DNA from: Intestinibacter sp964449895
GTDB taxonomy: Bacteria > Bacillota > Clostridia > Peptostreptococcales > Peptostreptococcaceae
Assembly (NCBI GenBank): GCA_964449895.1
Contig: CAYVBY010000020.1
Span: 1 to 31,744 of the forward strand
Length of the DNA stretch: 31,744 nt
Direction of reading: 5' to 3'
A program made the translations under genes and the position numbers. This document shows, in pieces, positions 14,705-22,031 of the stretch (position 1 is the first letter of the stretch; every line of letters starts with the position of its first letter). A model generated the notes under the pieces. The model was not told where the DNA came from, made no database searches, and saw only the letters and a list, made by a program, of their open reading frames with translations.

Positions 14705-15394
14705 ATGAAAACAATAGGACTAATTGGAGGTATGAGTTGGGAGAGTACAGTAACTTACTATCAAATTATAAATAAAACAATAAGAGAAAAATTGGGAGGA
14801 CTTCATTCAGCAAAAGTACTTCTTTACAGTGTTGATTTTGCAAGAATTGAAAAGCTTCAAACTGAAGGAAGGTGGGATGAAATTGCTGACATATTAGGAG
14901 CTGAAGCCAAAAATCTCGAAAAAGCTGGTGCCGATTTTATAGTTATCTGTGCAAATACCACACATAAAATAGCTCCTCAGATTCAAGAAAAAATATCTAT
15001 TCCAATACTCCATATTGCCGATGCTACATCACAGGAGCTCAAAAAGAACAAAATTAAAAAAGCTGCATTAATTGGAACGAAATATACAATACTTGAAGAT
15101 TTTTATAAAGATAGAATTAGAGAAAATGGAATTGATTTAATTATTCCAAATGAAAAGGATGTGGAATTAATTAACAATGTAATTTACAATGAGCTTTGTG
15201 TTGGAGAGATTAAGGAGAATTCGAAAAAAGAATATATTAGAATAATTGGAAAACTAAAAAAGCAGGGAGCAGAGGCAGTAATCTTCGGCTGTACTGAAAT
15301 TGGACTTTTAGTTAGTAAAGAGGATTCACCCCTACCAGTTTACGACACGACGGAGATTCATGCATATACAGCATCTATTAAGGCTTTAAATTAA
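14705..15394 (+). CDS. Aspartate/glutamate racemase-family amino-acid racemase
   Basis: The 229-residue protein begins with KTIGLIGGMSWESTVTYYQ, the typical start of the PLP-independent Asp/Glu/hydantoin racemase family (YgeA/RacX type). The two catalytic cysteines are visible as C82 in ICANTTHK and C196 in FGCTEIGLL, which act as acid and base on either side of the alpha carbon. It interconverts L- and D-amino acids in the cytoplasm. Substrate range cannot be read from sequence; aspartate, glutamate and broad-specificity members all exist. AGGGGGA precedes the ATG. It is followed at 21 bp by a nitroreductase gene, so the two are probably cotranscribed under the TetR-type regulator upstream. 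Codon use is mixed, with more CTC and GCC than in neighbouring genes, which may indicate transfer. Confidence 0.9.
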   Translation: MKTIGLIGGMSWESTVTYYQIINKTIREKLGGLHSAKVLLYSVDFARIEKLQTEGRWDEIADILGAEAKNLEKAGADFIVICANTTHKIAPQIQEKISIPILHIADATSQELKKNKIKKAALIGTKYTILEDFYKDRIRENGIDLIIPNEKDVELINNVIYNELCVGEIKENSKKEYIRIIGKLKKQGAEAVIFGCTEIGLLVSKEDSPLPVYDTTEIHAYTASIKALN

Positions 15395-15415
15395 TATATT
15401 TTAGGAGGTAGCAAA

Positions 15416-15940
15416 ATGGAATTAATTGAAATAATGAGAAATAGACGAAGTGTAAGACAATATACAAATGAAATAATAACAGATGAAAAAATAGAAAAAA
15501 TATTACAAGCAGGATTATTATCTGCTTCTGGTCGTGCTAGACGCCCATGGGAATTTATAGTAGTTAGAAATAAGGAAACTCTACAAAAGATGTCAGAAGC
15601 TAGAGTTGGTGCATCTAAAATGTTAGAAGGTGCTGATGCTGCAATTGTTGTAATTGCGGATCCTGAAAAAACAGATGTATGGATAGAAGATTGTTCAATT
15701 GCTATGGCAAATATGCATTTGATGGCAGATAGTTTAGATGTTGGTAGCTGCTGGATTCAAAGTCGCTTAAGAGAAGCACCAGACGGAAGAACAACGGAAC
15801 AATATTTAAGAGAATTTTTACAATTTCCAGAAAGCTACAAACTTGAGGCAATTTTATCTCTTGGAATTGCTATCAAACATCCAGAACCATACAATATAGA
15901 AGAATTGCCTATGGATAAAATTCATAGAGAAAAATTTTAA
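15416..15940 (+). CDS. Nitroreductase-family FMN oxidoreductase
   Basis: The 174-residue protein starts IEIMRNRRSVRQYTNEIIT, the FMN phosphate-binding signature of the nitroreductase superfamily. It continues with SASGRARRPWEFIVVRN (about 37-53) and GSCWIQSRLRE near residue 117, which contact the flavin from the partner subunit. Such proteins are homodimers that use NAD(P)H to reduce nitro groups, quinones, flavins or enones. There is no ferredoxin domain. AGGAGG stands before the ATG, 21 bp after the racemase stop, which indicates an operon with it. The natural substrate is unknown, and a link to amino-acid racemisation is not obvious. Confidence 0.88.
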   Translation: MELIEIMRNRRSVRQYTNEIITDEKIEKILQAGLLSASGRARRPWEFIVVRNKETLQKMSEARVGASKMLEGADAAIVVIADPEKTDVWIEDCSIAMANMHLMADSLDVGSCWIQSRLREAPDGRTTEQYLREFLQFPESYKLEAILSLGIAIKHPEPYNIEELPMDKIHREKF

Positions 15941-16039
15941 TTTATACAAATTTAAATAAAAATATATAAAAAATCATTAATAAGATTTAGATTGTACTAT
16001 AATATTTTTAAATAAAAATAAATTACTGGAGGTATCTTT

Positions 16040-16375
16040 ATGATTATCGATTCTAATAAAATAGAAGAAAAAGCAATAGCAAATTTTAGAGGTGGAGAAA
16101 AAGCATTAAATGCAAGAATGCATGTAGATGAAAATAACAAAATAATCTTTGGAAGATTAGAACCAGGAGCATCAATAGGGGAACATACTCATGAAACTAA
16201 TAGTGAAATAATATTTTTCGTATCAGGAACAGGAAAAGTTATATATGATGGAGTAGAAGAAAAAGTAGAAGCAGGTCTATGTCACTATTGTCCACAAGGA
16301 CATTCTCATACATTAATAAATGATAGCAATGCAGATTTAACTTTCTGTGCTGTAATACCAGAACATAATCATTAA
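16040..16375 (+). CDS. Single-domain cupin protein
   Basis: The 111-residue protein is one cupin barrel. Motif 1 is GEHTHETNSEIIFFVSGTG (about 51-69), supplying the metal ligands His, His and Glu. Motif 2 is CHYCPQGHSHTLIN (about 81-94), supplying the last His. It would bind a divalent metal and may be a small isomerase, a sugar or small-molecule binding protein, or a sensor. The sequence does not decide. GGAGGT precedes the ATG, and a TATAAT at 15998-16003 is a likely -10. It is 40 bp ahead of the alpha/beta hydrolase gene, so the two may form an operon. Fold is confident, function is not. Confidence 0.85.
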   Translation: MIIDSNKIEEKAIANFRGGEKALNARMHVDENNKIIFGRLEPGASIGEHTHETNSEIIFFVSGTGKVIYDGVEEKVEAGLCHYCPQGHSHTLINDSNADLTFCAVIPEHNH

Positions 16376-16415
16376 TCGTATTATACAAGTAATTAGACCA
16401 AATTAAGGAGAAAGT

Positions 16416-17117
16416 ATGAAAAAATATATAAAAAGAGGTTTAATATCATTAATTGTAGTGGTAGCAATTGTTTTAGTAGGATTTTTAGTATATACTTCAG
16501 ATTATTATCATGCAAAAGAATATCAAGTATCTAATGTTGAAGTAGTTGAACAAAATAATTTTACAGTTTATGGAGATGTAGAAAGTGAAGTAGGATTTAT
16601 TTTTTATCCAGGAGGTAAAGTCGAAGCTAAATCTTATGAGGTAGTCTTAGAAAGATTAGCAGAGAATGGAGTTTGTTCGATTTTAGTTGAGATGCCATTT
16701 AATTTAGCTGTTTTTGATTTGAATGCAGCATCAGATGTAATGAAGGATTTTCCTCAAATAAAAAATTGGTATATAGGAGGACATTCATTAGGTGGAGCTA
16801 TGTCATCTGGATTTGCGGTTGAAAATCAAGAAAGTTTAAAAGGCTTAATTCTTCTAGCAGCTTATCCAACTAAAGAGATAGATATACCTGTTTTATCTAT
16901 CTATGGAGATAAGGATGGGGTTTTAAATAAAGAAAAATACGAAGAATCAATTTCTTTAGCGAAGGATTTGAAGGAAGTTATCATCAAGGGAGCAAACCAT
17001 GCACAATTTGGAAATTACGGTGAACAGTCAGGGGATAATAAAGCTGATATAACTCCTGAAAGACAATGGGATAGAACATCTAGAGAAATAATAAACTTTA
17101 TAAATGATACAAAGTAA
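16416..17117 (+). CDS. Membrane-anchored alpha/beta hydrolase
   Basis: The 233-residue protein has an N-terminal signal anchor (about 7-26, hydrophobic, after KKYIKR) with no clear cleavage site, so the enzyme should face outward on the membrane. The hydrolase domain shows FYPGGKVEAKSY (about 63-74), the nucleophile elbow GGHSLGGAM with S124, the acid in SIYGDKDGV (D165 or D167), and H195 in GANHAQFGNYG. This matches the alpha/beta hydrolase fold-5 group, probably an esterase or lipase-like enzyme of unknown substrate. AAGGAG is positioned before the ATG. It follows the cupin gene by 40 bp. No terminator is seen between the two, so they are probably cotranscribed. Confidence 0.87.
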   Translation: MKKYIKRGLISLIVVVAIVLVGFLVYTSDYYHAKEYQVSNVEVVEQNNFTVYGDVESEVGFIFYPGGKVEAKSYEVVLERLAENGVCSILVEMPFNLAVFDLNAASDVMKDFPQIKNWYIGGHSLGGAMSSGFAVENQESLKGLILLAAYPTKEIDIPVLSIYGDKDGVLNKEKYEESISLAKDLKEVIIKGANHAQFGNYGEQSGDNKADITPERQWDRTSREIINFINDTK

Positions 17118-17166
17118 AATAATTAGAATATTTATCAAATCATACAAAGAAAAATAGTTAGATTTA

Positions 17167-17196
17167 TTGACAAATAAAATATAACTGTGCTACGAT
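17167..17196 (+). promoter_or_regulatory. Promoter of the cobalamin riboswitch RNA
   Basis: TTGACA (17167-17172) and TACGAT (17191-17196) are separated by 18 bp. The -10 is preceded by TGC, an extended form. The start would be near 17203, about 18 bases before helix P1 of the riboswitch. Confidence 0.65.
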
Positions 17197-17217
17197 TCTG
17201 TCATAAAAATGAATATT

Positions 17218-17438
17218 ATGATATTAAGTGGTCAAATTTCTCAGGAGGTTTGAATAAAAGGAAATTAGGTTAGAATCCTAAGCGATCCGGTCACTGTATT
17301 CTAGGGAGCAATACTTAATATATCCATTGCATGCCATTTGTATGTGAGAAGGAAAGTAACGCGTTGATCTGTAAGCCAGGAAGCCTGCTTAATATTAATT
17401 CTAGGAGAGCTTCCGCGAGAGCACCGCCTAAATATCAT
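17218..17438 (+). promoter_or_regulatory. Cobalamin (B12) riboswitch
   Basis: The aptamer blocks occur in order: AAAAGGAA (17256-17263), AGAATCC (17272-17278), GATCCGGTCACTGT (17284-17297), AGAAGGAAAG (17347-17356) and the B12-box end AAGCCAGGAAGCCTGC (17373-17388). ATATTAAG (17221-17228) closes as P1 with CTTAATAT (17388-17395), a perfect 8-bp stem. A second, mutually exclusive stem joins 17218-17232 to 17423-17438, and CGGT in the L5 region (17288-17291) could kiss ACCG (17423-17426). These look like the switching parts. A terminator follows at 17571. No cobalamin transport or synthesis gene is nearby. Confidence 0.85.
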
Positions 17439-17570
17439 GATAGTCAAGGGATAATTCTATATTTTATTAAATTTTTATTAGATAATTAAATAATCAATTA
17501 TAATTGATTAATCAATATTATTAAAATAAAAATAATGAAGGAACGAACTTGATTAGTTTAGATATTAATG
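17439..17570 (+). other. Spacer between riboswitch and terminator, with nested palindromes
   Basis: No convincing gene is present. Bases 17491-17510 form a perfect 20-bp palindrome (TAATCAATTA and its complement), overlapped by a second one, ATTGATTAATCAAT (17504-17517). A 19-codon frame from TTG 17550 after GAAGGA runs through the terminator and is probably chance. Confidence 0.55.
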
Positions 17571-17602
17571 GTGTCTACTTTATACGAAGTAGGCACTTTT
17601 TT
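17571..17602 (+). terminator. Terminator downstream of the cobalamin riboswitch
   Basis: GTGTCTACTTT (17571-17581) pairs with GAAGTAGGCAC (17586-17596), with two wobble pairs, around ATAC and runs into TTTTTT. It ends the riboswitch RNA at about 400 nt, or is the attenuator in front of the permease at 17716. Confidence 0.88.
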
Positions 17603-17715
17603 ATTTGATTTTATAAGGCATTTTACAGAAAAAATAATCAAACTCTCCAAAGGTAATTTTGCATAAGATTCATTTTTAATATCAAATTGTATGATAATAA
17701 AATAGGGAGGTAATT

Positions 17716-19059
17716 ATGCAAGCACAAAAGAATATCAATCCAAATCAATCAAATCTATTAGAAAGGTTATTTAAATTAAGAGAAAATAATACTGATGTAA
17801 AAACAGAAGTTATAGCAGGTATGACTACATTTATGACGATGGCTTACATATTAGCTGTAAATTCAGGAATGTTAGCAGATGCTGGAATGGATCAAGGTGC
17901 AGTATTTGTAGCTACTGCATTATCAGCTGTAATATCAACATGTATTATGGCATTTTTATCAAATTATCCAATAGCATTAGCACCAGGTATGGGACTTAAT
18001 GCATTTTTCGCATATACAGTAGTACTTCAAATGGGATATTCATGGCAGATGGCATTATTTGGAGTATTTATTGAGGGTATTTTATTTATAATTTTAACTT
18101 TATCAAATGTAAGAGAAAAGATAATAGACTGTATACCAAATGATTTAAAAAATGCAGTTACAGCAGGAGTTGGACTTTTTATAGCATCAGTAGGAATGAA
18201 TAATGCAGGACTTATAAGTATGCAAAGTGGAACATTAGCACTTGGAAATATGCACGATCCTCTGGTAATACTTACAGTAGCTGGGTTAGTTATAACAGCT
18301 ATATTAGTAGCTAGAAATGTAAAAGGAGCACTTTTAATTTCTATATTACTTACATCAGCAATCGGAATGGTTACAGGAATAGTTAGTTTACCTACACAAA
18401 TAGTTTCACTTCAAGTTCCATCAATAAAACCAACTTTTATGCAGGCATTTTCAATTCCTTTAAGTGAAATTTTTAGTTTAGATATGCTTATAGTAATATT
18501 TACTTTCTTATTTATGGATTTATTTAATACAGTAGGATTTTTAGTAGGAGTAGCCTCTAAAGGCAATTTAATAGATGAAAATGGTAAAATACCTAAGGCA
18601 AAACAAGCAATGTTAGCAGATGCTATAGGTACAGCAGTTGGAGCAATACTAGGAACATCTACAGTTACTTGCTTTATGGAAAGCTCAGCTGGAATAAGTG
18701 AAGGTGGAAAAACAGGACTTACAGCTTTGACAGTTGCAGGATTGTTCGTGTTATCACTATTTTTATCTCCGATTTTTTTAGCAATACCTACACAAGCGAC
18801 AGGTGCAGCACTTGTAATAGTTGGTGTTATGATGGCAAATTGTTTTAAAGAAATAGATTTTGATGATTATACAAATGCTATACCAGCATTTTTAACATTT
18901 ATATTAATGCCATTAACTAATAGTGTTGCAGAAGGGATAATATTTGGGGTAGTTTCTTACACTATATTAAAATTAGTTACAAATAAAAAAGAAGAAGTAA
19001 ATGTTTCATTAATAGTATTAACAATAGTATTTATATGTAGATTTATATTTTTAAAATAG
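17716..19059 (+). CDS. Hypoxanthine/guanine-type permease (AzgA/PbuG-like, NCS2)
   Basis: The 447-residue polytopic membrane protein begins with a charged stretch ending in NTDVKTEVIAGMTTFMTMAYILAVN. It contains LAPGMGLNAFFAYTVV (about 93-108), MDLFNTVGFLVGVA (about 267-280), and GTSTVTCFMESSAGISEGGKTGLTA (about 313-337). These are the AzgA-branch signatures of nucleobase:proton symporters, and about 12-14 membrane segments can be drawn. It imports purine bases such as hypoxanthine, guanine or adenine. AGGGAGGT precedes the ATG. No strong promoter is seen between the terminator at 17571-17602 and the gene, so it may depend on read-through from the B12 riboswitch promoter, or on a weak start near TATGAT about 25 bp before the gene. 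Being upstream of the pur operon fits purine salvage. Confidence 0.9.
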   Translation: MQAQKNINPNQSNLLERLFKLRENNTDVKTEVIAGMTTFMTMAYILAVNSGMLADAGMDQGAVFVATALSAVISTCIMAFLSNYPIALAPGMGLNAFFAYTVVLQMGYSWQMALFGVFIEGILFIILTLSNVREKIIDCIPNDLKNAVTAGVGLFIASVGMNNAGLISMQSGTLALGNMHDPLVILTVAGLVITAILVARNVKGALLISILLTSAIGMVTGIVSLPTQIVSLQVPSIKPTFMQAFSIPLSEIFSLDMLIVIFTFLFMDLFNTVGFLVGVASKGNLIDENGKIPKAKQAMLADAIGTAVGAILGTSTVTCFMESSAGISEGGKTGLTALTVAGLFVLSLFLSPIFLAIPTQATGAALVIVGVMMANCFKEIDFDDYTNAIPAFLTFILMPLTNSVAEGIIFGVVSYTILKLVTNKKEEVNVSLIVLTIVFICRFIFLK

Positions 19060-19089
19060 ATTTATTTATAAATAAGTTATAAAATATAG

Positions 19090-19152
19090 TAAGAGTTAGT
19101 TGATTATAAAAATATTAATTTAATATTTTATAAGTATCTAACTCTTATTTAT
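19090..19152 (+). terminator. Terminator after the permease
   Basis: TAAGAGTTAG (19090-19099) pairs with CTAACTCTTA (19138-19147), with an inner A/T hairpin between them and TTTATT after. It isolates the permease from the pur operon. Confidence 0.75.
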
Positions 19153-19172
19153 TAATATGGAAGGTTTTTCCA

Positions 19173-19201
19173 TTGACAAAATAAAAAATAAATTTTATTA
19201 A
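19173..19201 (+). promoter_or_regulatory. Likely promoter of the purine operon
   Basis: TTGACA (19173-19178) and TATTAA (19196-19201) are 17 bp apart. The leader to purE is about 165 bases, AT-rich, and shows no purine riboswitch core and no PurR box pair in the usual orientation. Confidence 0.55.
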
Positions 19202-19373
19202 AATATATATTGATAAAATATGAATATTAATATAAAATACAAGTGTATAGTTCGTTAAAATAAAAAAACACGACTAATATAAAAATAAATCATACGGAAA
19301 ATTTGAAAAATAGCTTTTTTATTTAAAACTAAATAAAAGTTTAATTAAATATAGTAAATTTAGGAGGATTTTT
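19202..19373 (+). other. purE leader, no recognised RNA element
   Basis: The 314-base gap between permease and purE holds the terminator, the promoter and this AT-rich leader. The only non-random-looking items are GTTCGTTA (19247-19254) and ACACGAC (about 19268-19274), which do not form a classic PurBox pair. AGGAGG precedes purE. Confidence 0.5.
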
Positions 19374-19850
19374 ATGAAAGTTGCAATAGTAATGGGATCA
19401 AAATCAGATTACCCAAAATTAGAAGAAGGTATTAATTTTTTACAAAAATATGGAATAGAAGTAGTTGTTAGAATATTATCTGCTCATAGAACACCAAAAG
19501 AATTAGTAGAGTTTATAGAATCAATAGATGGTGAAGCTGATGTAATAATAGCAGCAGCAGGAAAAGCCGCTCATTTACCAGGTGTTATAGCAGCATCTAC
19601 ATTAATACCAGTAGTAGGATTACCAATAAAATCATCTACTATGGATGGCATGGATTCATTATTATCTATGGTTCAAATGCCAAAAGGAATACCAGTAGCA
19701 ACAGTAACAATAGATTCAGGATTAAATGCAGCATTAATGGCAATGCAAATAATGAGCATAAAATATCCTAAATTAAAAGAAGATTTAAAAGCATATAGAC
19801 AAGAAATGGCTGAAAAAGTATTAGAAGATGATAAAAGTATCAATCAATAA
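19374..19850 (+). CDS. purE: PurE, CAIR mutase / AIR carboxylase
   Basis: The 158-residue protein has MGSKSDYP at the start, SAHRTP (36-41) with the conserved His, AAAGKAAHLPG (60-70) and DSLLSMVQMPKGIPVATV (94-111). It acts in the sixth step of purine synthesis. Class I enzymes move the carboxyl of N5-CAIR, made by PurK, to C4. Class II enzymes carboxylate AIR directly with CO2. The loop reads AAGKAAHLPG where typical class I enzymes have GAGGAAHLPG. No purK lies in this operon, so direct use of CO2 is possible, but the residue set is otherwise close to class I. It is the first gene of the operon, with AGGAGG before the ATG, and purC follows after 91 bp. Confidence 0.93.
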   Translation: MKVAIVMGSKSDYPKLEEGINFLQKYGIEVVVRILSAHRTPKELVEFIESIDGEADVIIAAAGKAAHLPGVIAASTLIPVVGLPIKSSTMDGMDSLLSMVQMPKGIPVATVTIDSGLNAALMAMQIMSIKYPKLKEDLKAYRQEMAEKVLEDDKSINQ

Positions 19851-19941
19851 TTATAAATTAGTTATAGAAGATTTAATATAAATAAGATATTTGAGACAAT
19901 AAAGTAAGGGATACTTAGGGAAAATACTTGGAGGAAGTAAA

Positions 19942-20637
19942 ATGTTATTATATGAAGGGAAAGCAAAACAAATTTACAGTACTGATAACGAAAATGAACT
20001 TATAGTTTATTATAAAGATGATGCAACTGCTTTTAATGGAGAAAAAAAAGCATCAATTGCATCAAAAGGAATATTAAATAATAAAATATGTACAATAATA
20101 TTTGAAACATTAGAAAAAAAAGGAATAAAAACTCACCTTATAAAAACTTTATCAGATAGAGAACAATTAGTAAAAAAAGTTACAATATTACCGTTAGAAG
20201 TTATAGTAAGAAATATAACAGCAGGCTCTTTTTGTAAGAGATACGGAGTAGATGAAGGAATAGTCCTAGACAAACCAATATTTGAAATGTCATATAAAAA
20301 TGATGAATATGGAGATCCTCTTATGAATGATGATCATGCCGTAGCATTAAAATTAGCAACTCAAGAAGAAATAGATTATATCAGAACACAAACTTTAAAA
20401 ATCAACGAAATAATGAAAGAATTTTTCCTAAAAATGGACTTAAAGTTAGTTGACTTCAAAATAGAATTCGGAAAAGATACAGATGGAAATATAATATTAG
20501 CAGATGAAATATCACCAGATAGTTGTAGATTATGGGATGTTAATACTAATGAAAAATTAGATAAAGATAGATTTAGAAGAGATTTAGGCGATCTTATTCA
20601 AGGATATGAAGAAGTTCTTGCTAGAATGAATAAATAA
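19942..20637 (+). CDS. purC: PurC, SAICAR synthetase
   Basis: The 231-residue protein starts LLYEGKAKQIYSTDNENEL and has YKDDATAFNG (24-33), the ATP loop FNGEKKASIASKG, EVIVRNITAGSFCKRYG (86-102) and LADEISPDSCRLWD (about 188-201), all signatures of SAICAR synthetase. It joins aspartate to CAIR with ATP to give SAICAR. The length is usual for the bacterial form. GGAGGAAG stands before the ATG, and purF begins 24 bp after the stop. Nothing unusual is seen. purB, which splits SAICAR, is not in the window. Confidence 0.96.
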   Translation: MLLYEGKAKQIYSTDNENELIVYYKDDATAFNGEKKASIASKGILNNKICTIIFETLEKKGIKTHLIKTLSDREQLVKKVTILPLEVIVRNITAGSFCKRYGVDEGIVLDKPIFEMSYKNDEYGDPLMNDDHAVALKLATQEEIDYIRTQTLKINEIMKEFFLKMDLKLVDFKIEFGKDTDGNIILADEISPDSCRLWDVNTNEKLDKDRFRRDLGDLIQGYEEVLARMNK

Positions 20638-20661
20638 TGAAAAAAGTGGGAGGAGATTTAT

Positions 20662-22026
20662 ATGTGTGGTATATTAGGAATTTATTCCAATAAAAATGTA
20701 TCCAAAGATCTTTATTATGGATTATTCTCTATGCAACATAGAGGACAAGAAAGCTGTGGGATGGCTATACATGATGGAAAAGAAATAAATTATAAAAAAG
20801 ACATGGGATTAGTGGGTGATGTATTTAAACCTCATCATTTAGAAGAATTACCAGGAACAAAGGGGATTGCTCATGTTAGATATTCATCAATTGCCGGAAA
20901 TCAAATGCAAAATTGCTTACCATTAGTTGGTACTATAAGAAGAAGAAACTTAGGTATAGTGGCTGAAGGAAGTCTAGTAAATGCAAATTACCTTAGACAA
21001 ATGCTAGAAGAAGACGGAATAATGTTCAACGGTAAAACAGATACAGAAGTAATTTTATATATGATAGCTAAATACTACACTGGAGATATAGTAGAGGCTT
21101 TAAAATTAACTATGGATCAAATCAAAGGTGCTTATTCATTAGTTTTATTAACAGATGACGAAATAGTGGCAGTTAGAGACCCACACGCACTTAGACCTAT
21201 ATTATTAGGAAAAAGAGATGATGGAGAATATATATTTGCATCTGAAGATGCTGGTATAGAGTTAATTGGTGGAGAAGTTATAAGAGACTTAGAACCAGGA
21301 GAAATAGTAGTTATTAAAGATGGAGAATTAAAATCATATAACTTTAGCAATAATTTTAAAGCAATGAAGAAAAGCTGTATATTTGAATATATATACTTCG
21401 CTAGAAATGATGCAACTATAGATAAAGTTAACTCTTATGAATTTAGAGTTGAATCAGGAAAAATATTAGCTCAAAATGATGATGTAAAAGCTGATATGGT
21501 AGTTCCAGTTCCAGACTCAGGATGGGCTGCTGCTATAGGTTATGCAAATGCTAGTAAAATCCCACTTTCAGAAGCTTTAGTAAAAAATAGATATGTAGGT
21601 AGAACATTTATAAAACCTACTCAAGAAGAAAGAGAACTTGGTGTAAAAATAAAATTAAATCCTTTATATAGAATATTAGATGGAAAATCAATAATACTTG
21701 TAGATGATTCAATAGTTAGAGGAACTACTTCAAAACAATTAGTAAAATCACTTAGAGATGCTGGAGCTAAAGAGATACATTTAAGAATAACATCTCCAGA
21801 AGTTAAATTCCCTTGTTACTATGGAATAGATACTACAAATCGTTCTAATTTATTAGCGGCAAAAATGAATAAAGAAGAAATGATAGAATACATCGGATGT
21901 GATACATTAGAATTTTTAGATATAGATAAAATGATGGGAGCAGTTGGAGAAGGAAATGAATTCAAATTCTGCAAAGCATGTTTTGACGGAAATTACCCAG
22001 TAAAAAAAATAGATAGAGAGGATTAA
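20662..22026 (+). CDS. purF: PurF, amidophosphoribosyltransferase with divergent glutaminase site
   Basis: The 454-residue enzyme makes phosphoribosylamine from PRPP and an amide or ammonia nitrogen, the first committed step. Cys2 directly follows Met, so there is no long propeptide as in Bacillus. The PRPP loop is VDDSIVRGTT (347-356). The four cluster ligands C239, C385, C437 and C440 match the oxygen-sensitive 4Fe-4S form. In the N-terminal glutaminase domain several signature residues differ: HNGN is AEGS (101-104), placing Glu102 where the oxyanion-hole Asn should be, RYSTAG is RYSSIA (73-78), and NCQP is NCLP (84-87). Asp127 (TDTEV) is kept. Glutamine use may be weakened, with free ammonia as the likely donor. 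GGGAGGAG precedes the ATG, and purM follows at 5 bp. Confidence 0.94.
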   Translation: MCGILGIYSNKNVSKDLYYGLFSMQHRGQESCGMAIHDGKEINYKKDMGLVGDVFKPHHLEELPGTKGIAHVRYSSIAGNQMQNCLPLVGTIRRRNLGIVAEGSLVNANYLRQMLEEDGIMFNGKTDTEVILYMIAKYYTGDIVEALKLTMDQIKGAYSLVLLTDDEIVAVRDPHALRPILLGKRDDGEYIFASEDAGIELIGGEVIRDLEPGEIVVIKDGELKSYNFSNNFKAMKKSCIFEYIYFARNDATIDKVNSYEFRVESGKILAQNDDVKADMVVPVPDSGWAAAIGYANASKIPLSEALVKNRYVGRTFIKPTQEERELGVKIKLNPLYRILDGKSIILVDDSIVRGTTSKQLVKSLRDAGAKEIHLRITSPEVKFPCYYGIDTTNRSNLLAAKMNKEEMIEYIGCDTLEFLDIDKMMGAVGEGNEFKFCKACFDGNYPVKKIDRED

Positions 22027-22031
22027 TAAAA

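Noticed and set aside
17203..17460. Group I intron or another large structured RNA
   Set aside because: The block order AAAAGGAA, AGAATCC, CCGGTCACTGT, AAGCCAGGAAGCCTGC fits the cobalamin riboswitch, and no intron core or split gene is visible.
19247..19274. GTTCGTTA and ACACGAC in the purE leader as a PurR box pair
   Set aside because: The two half-sites point away from each other, opposite to the known PurBox arrangement, and match only four or five bases each.
19202..19373. Purine riboswitch before purE
   Set aside because: The conserved core with its GG and TACC joining segments is absent; the leader is plain AT-rich sequence.
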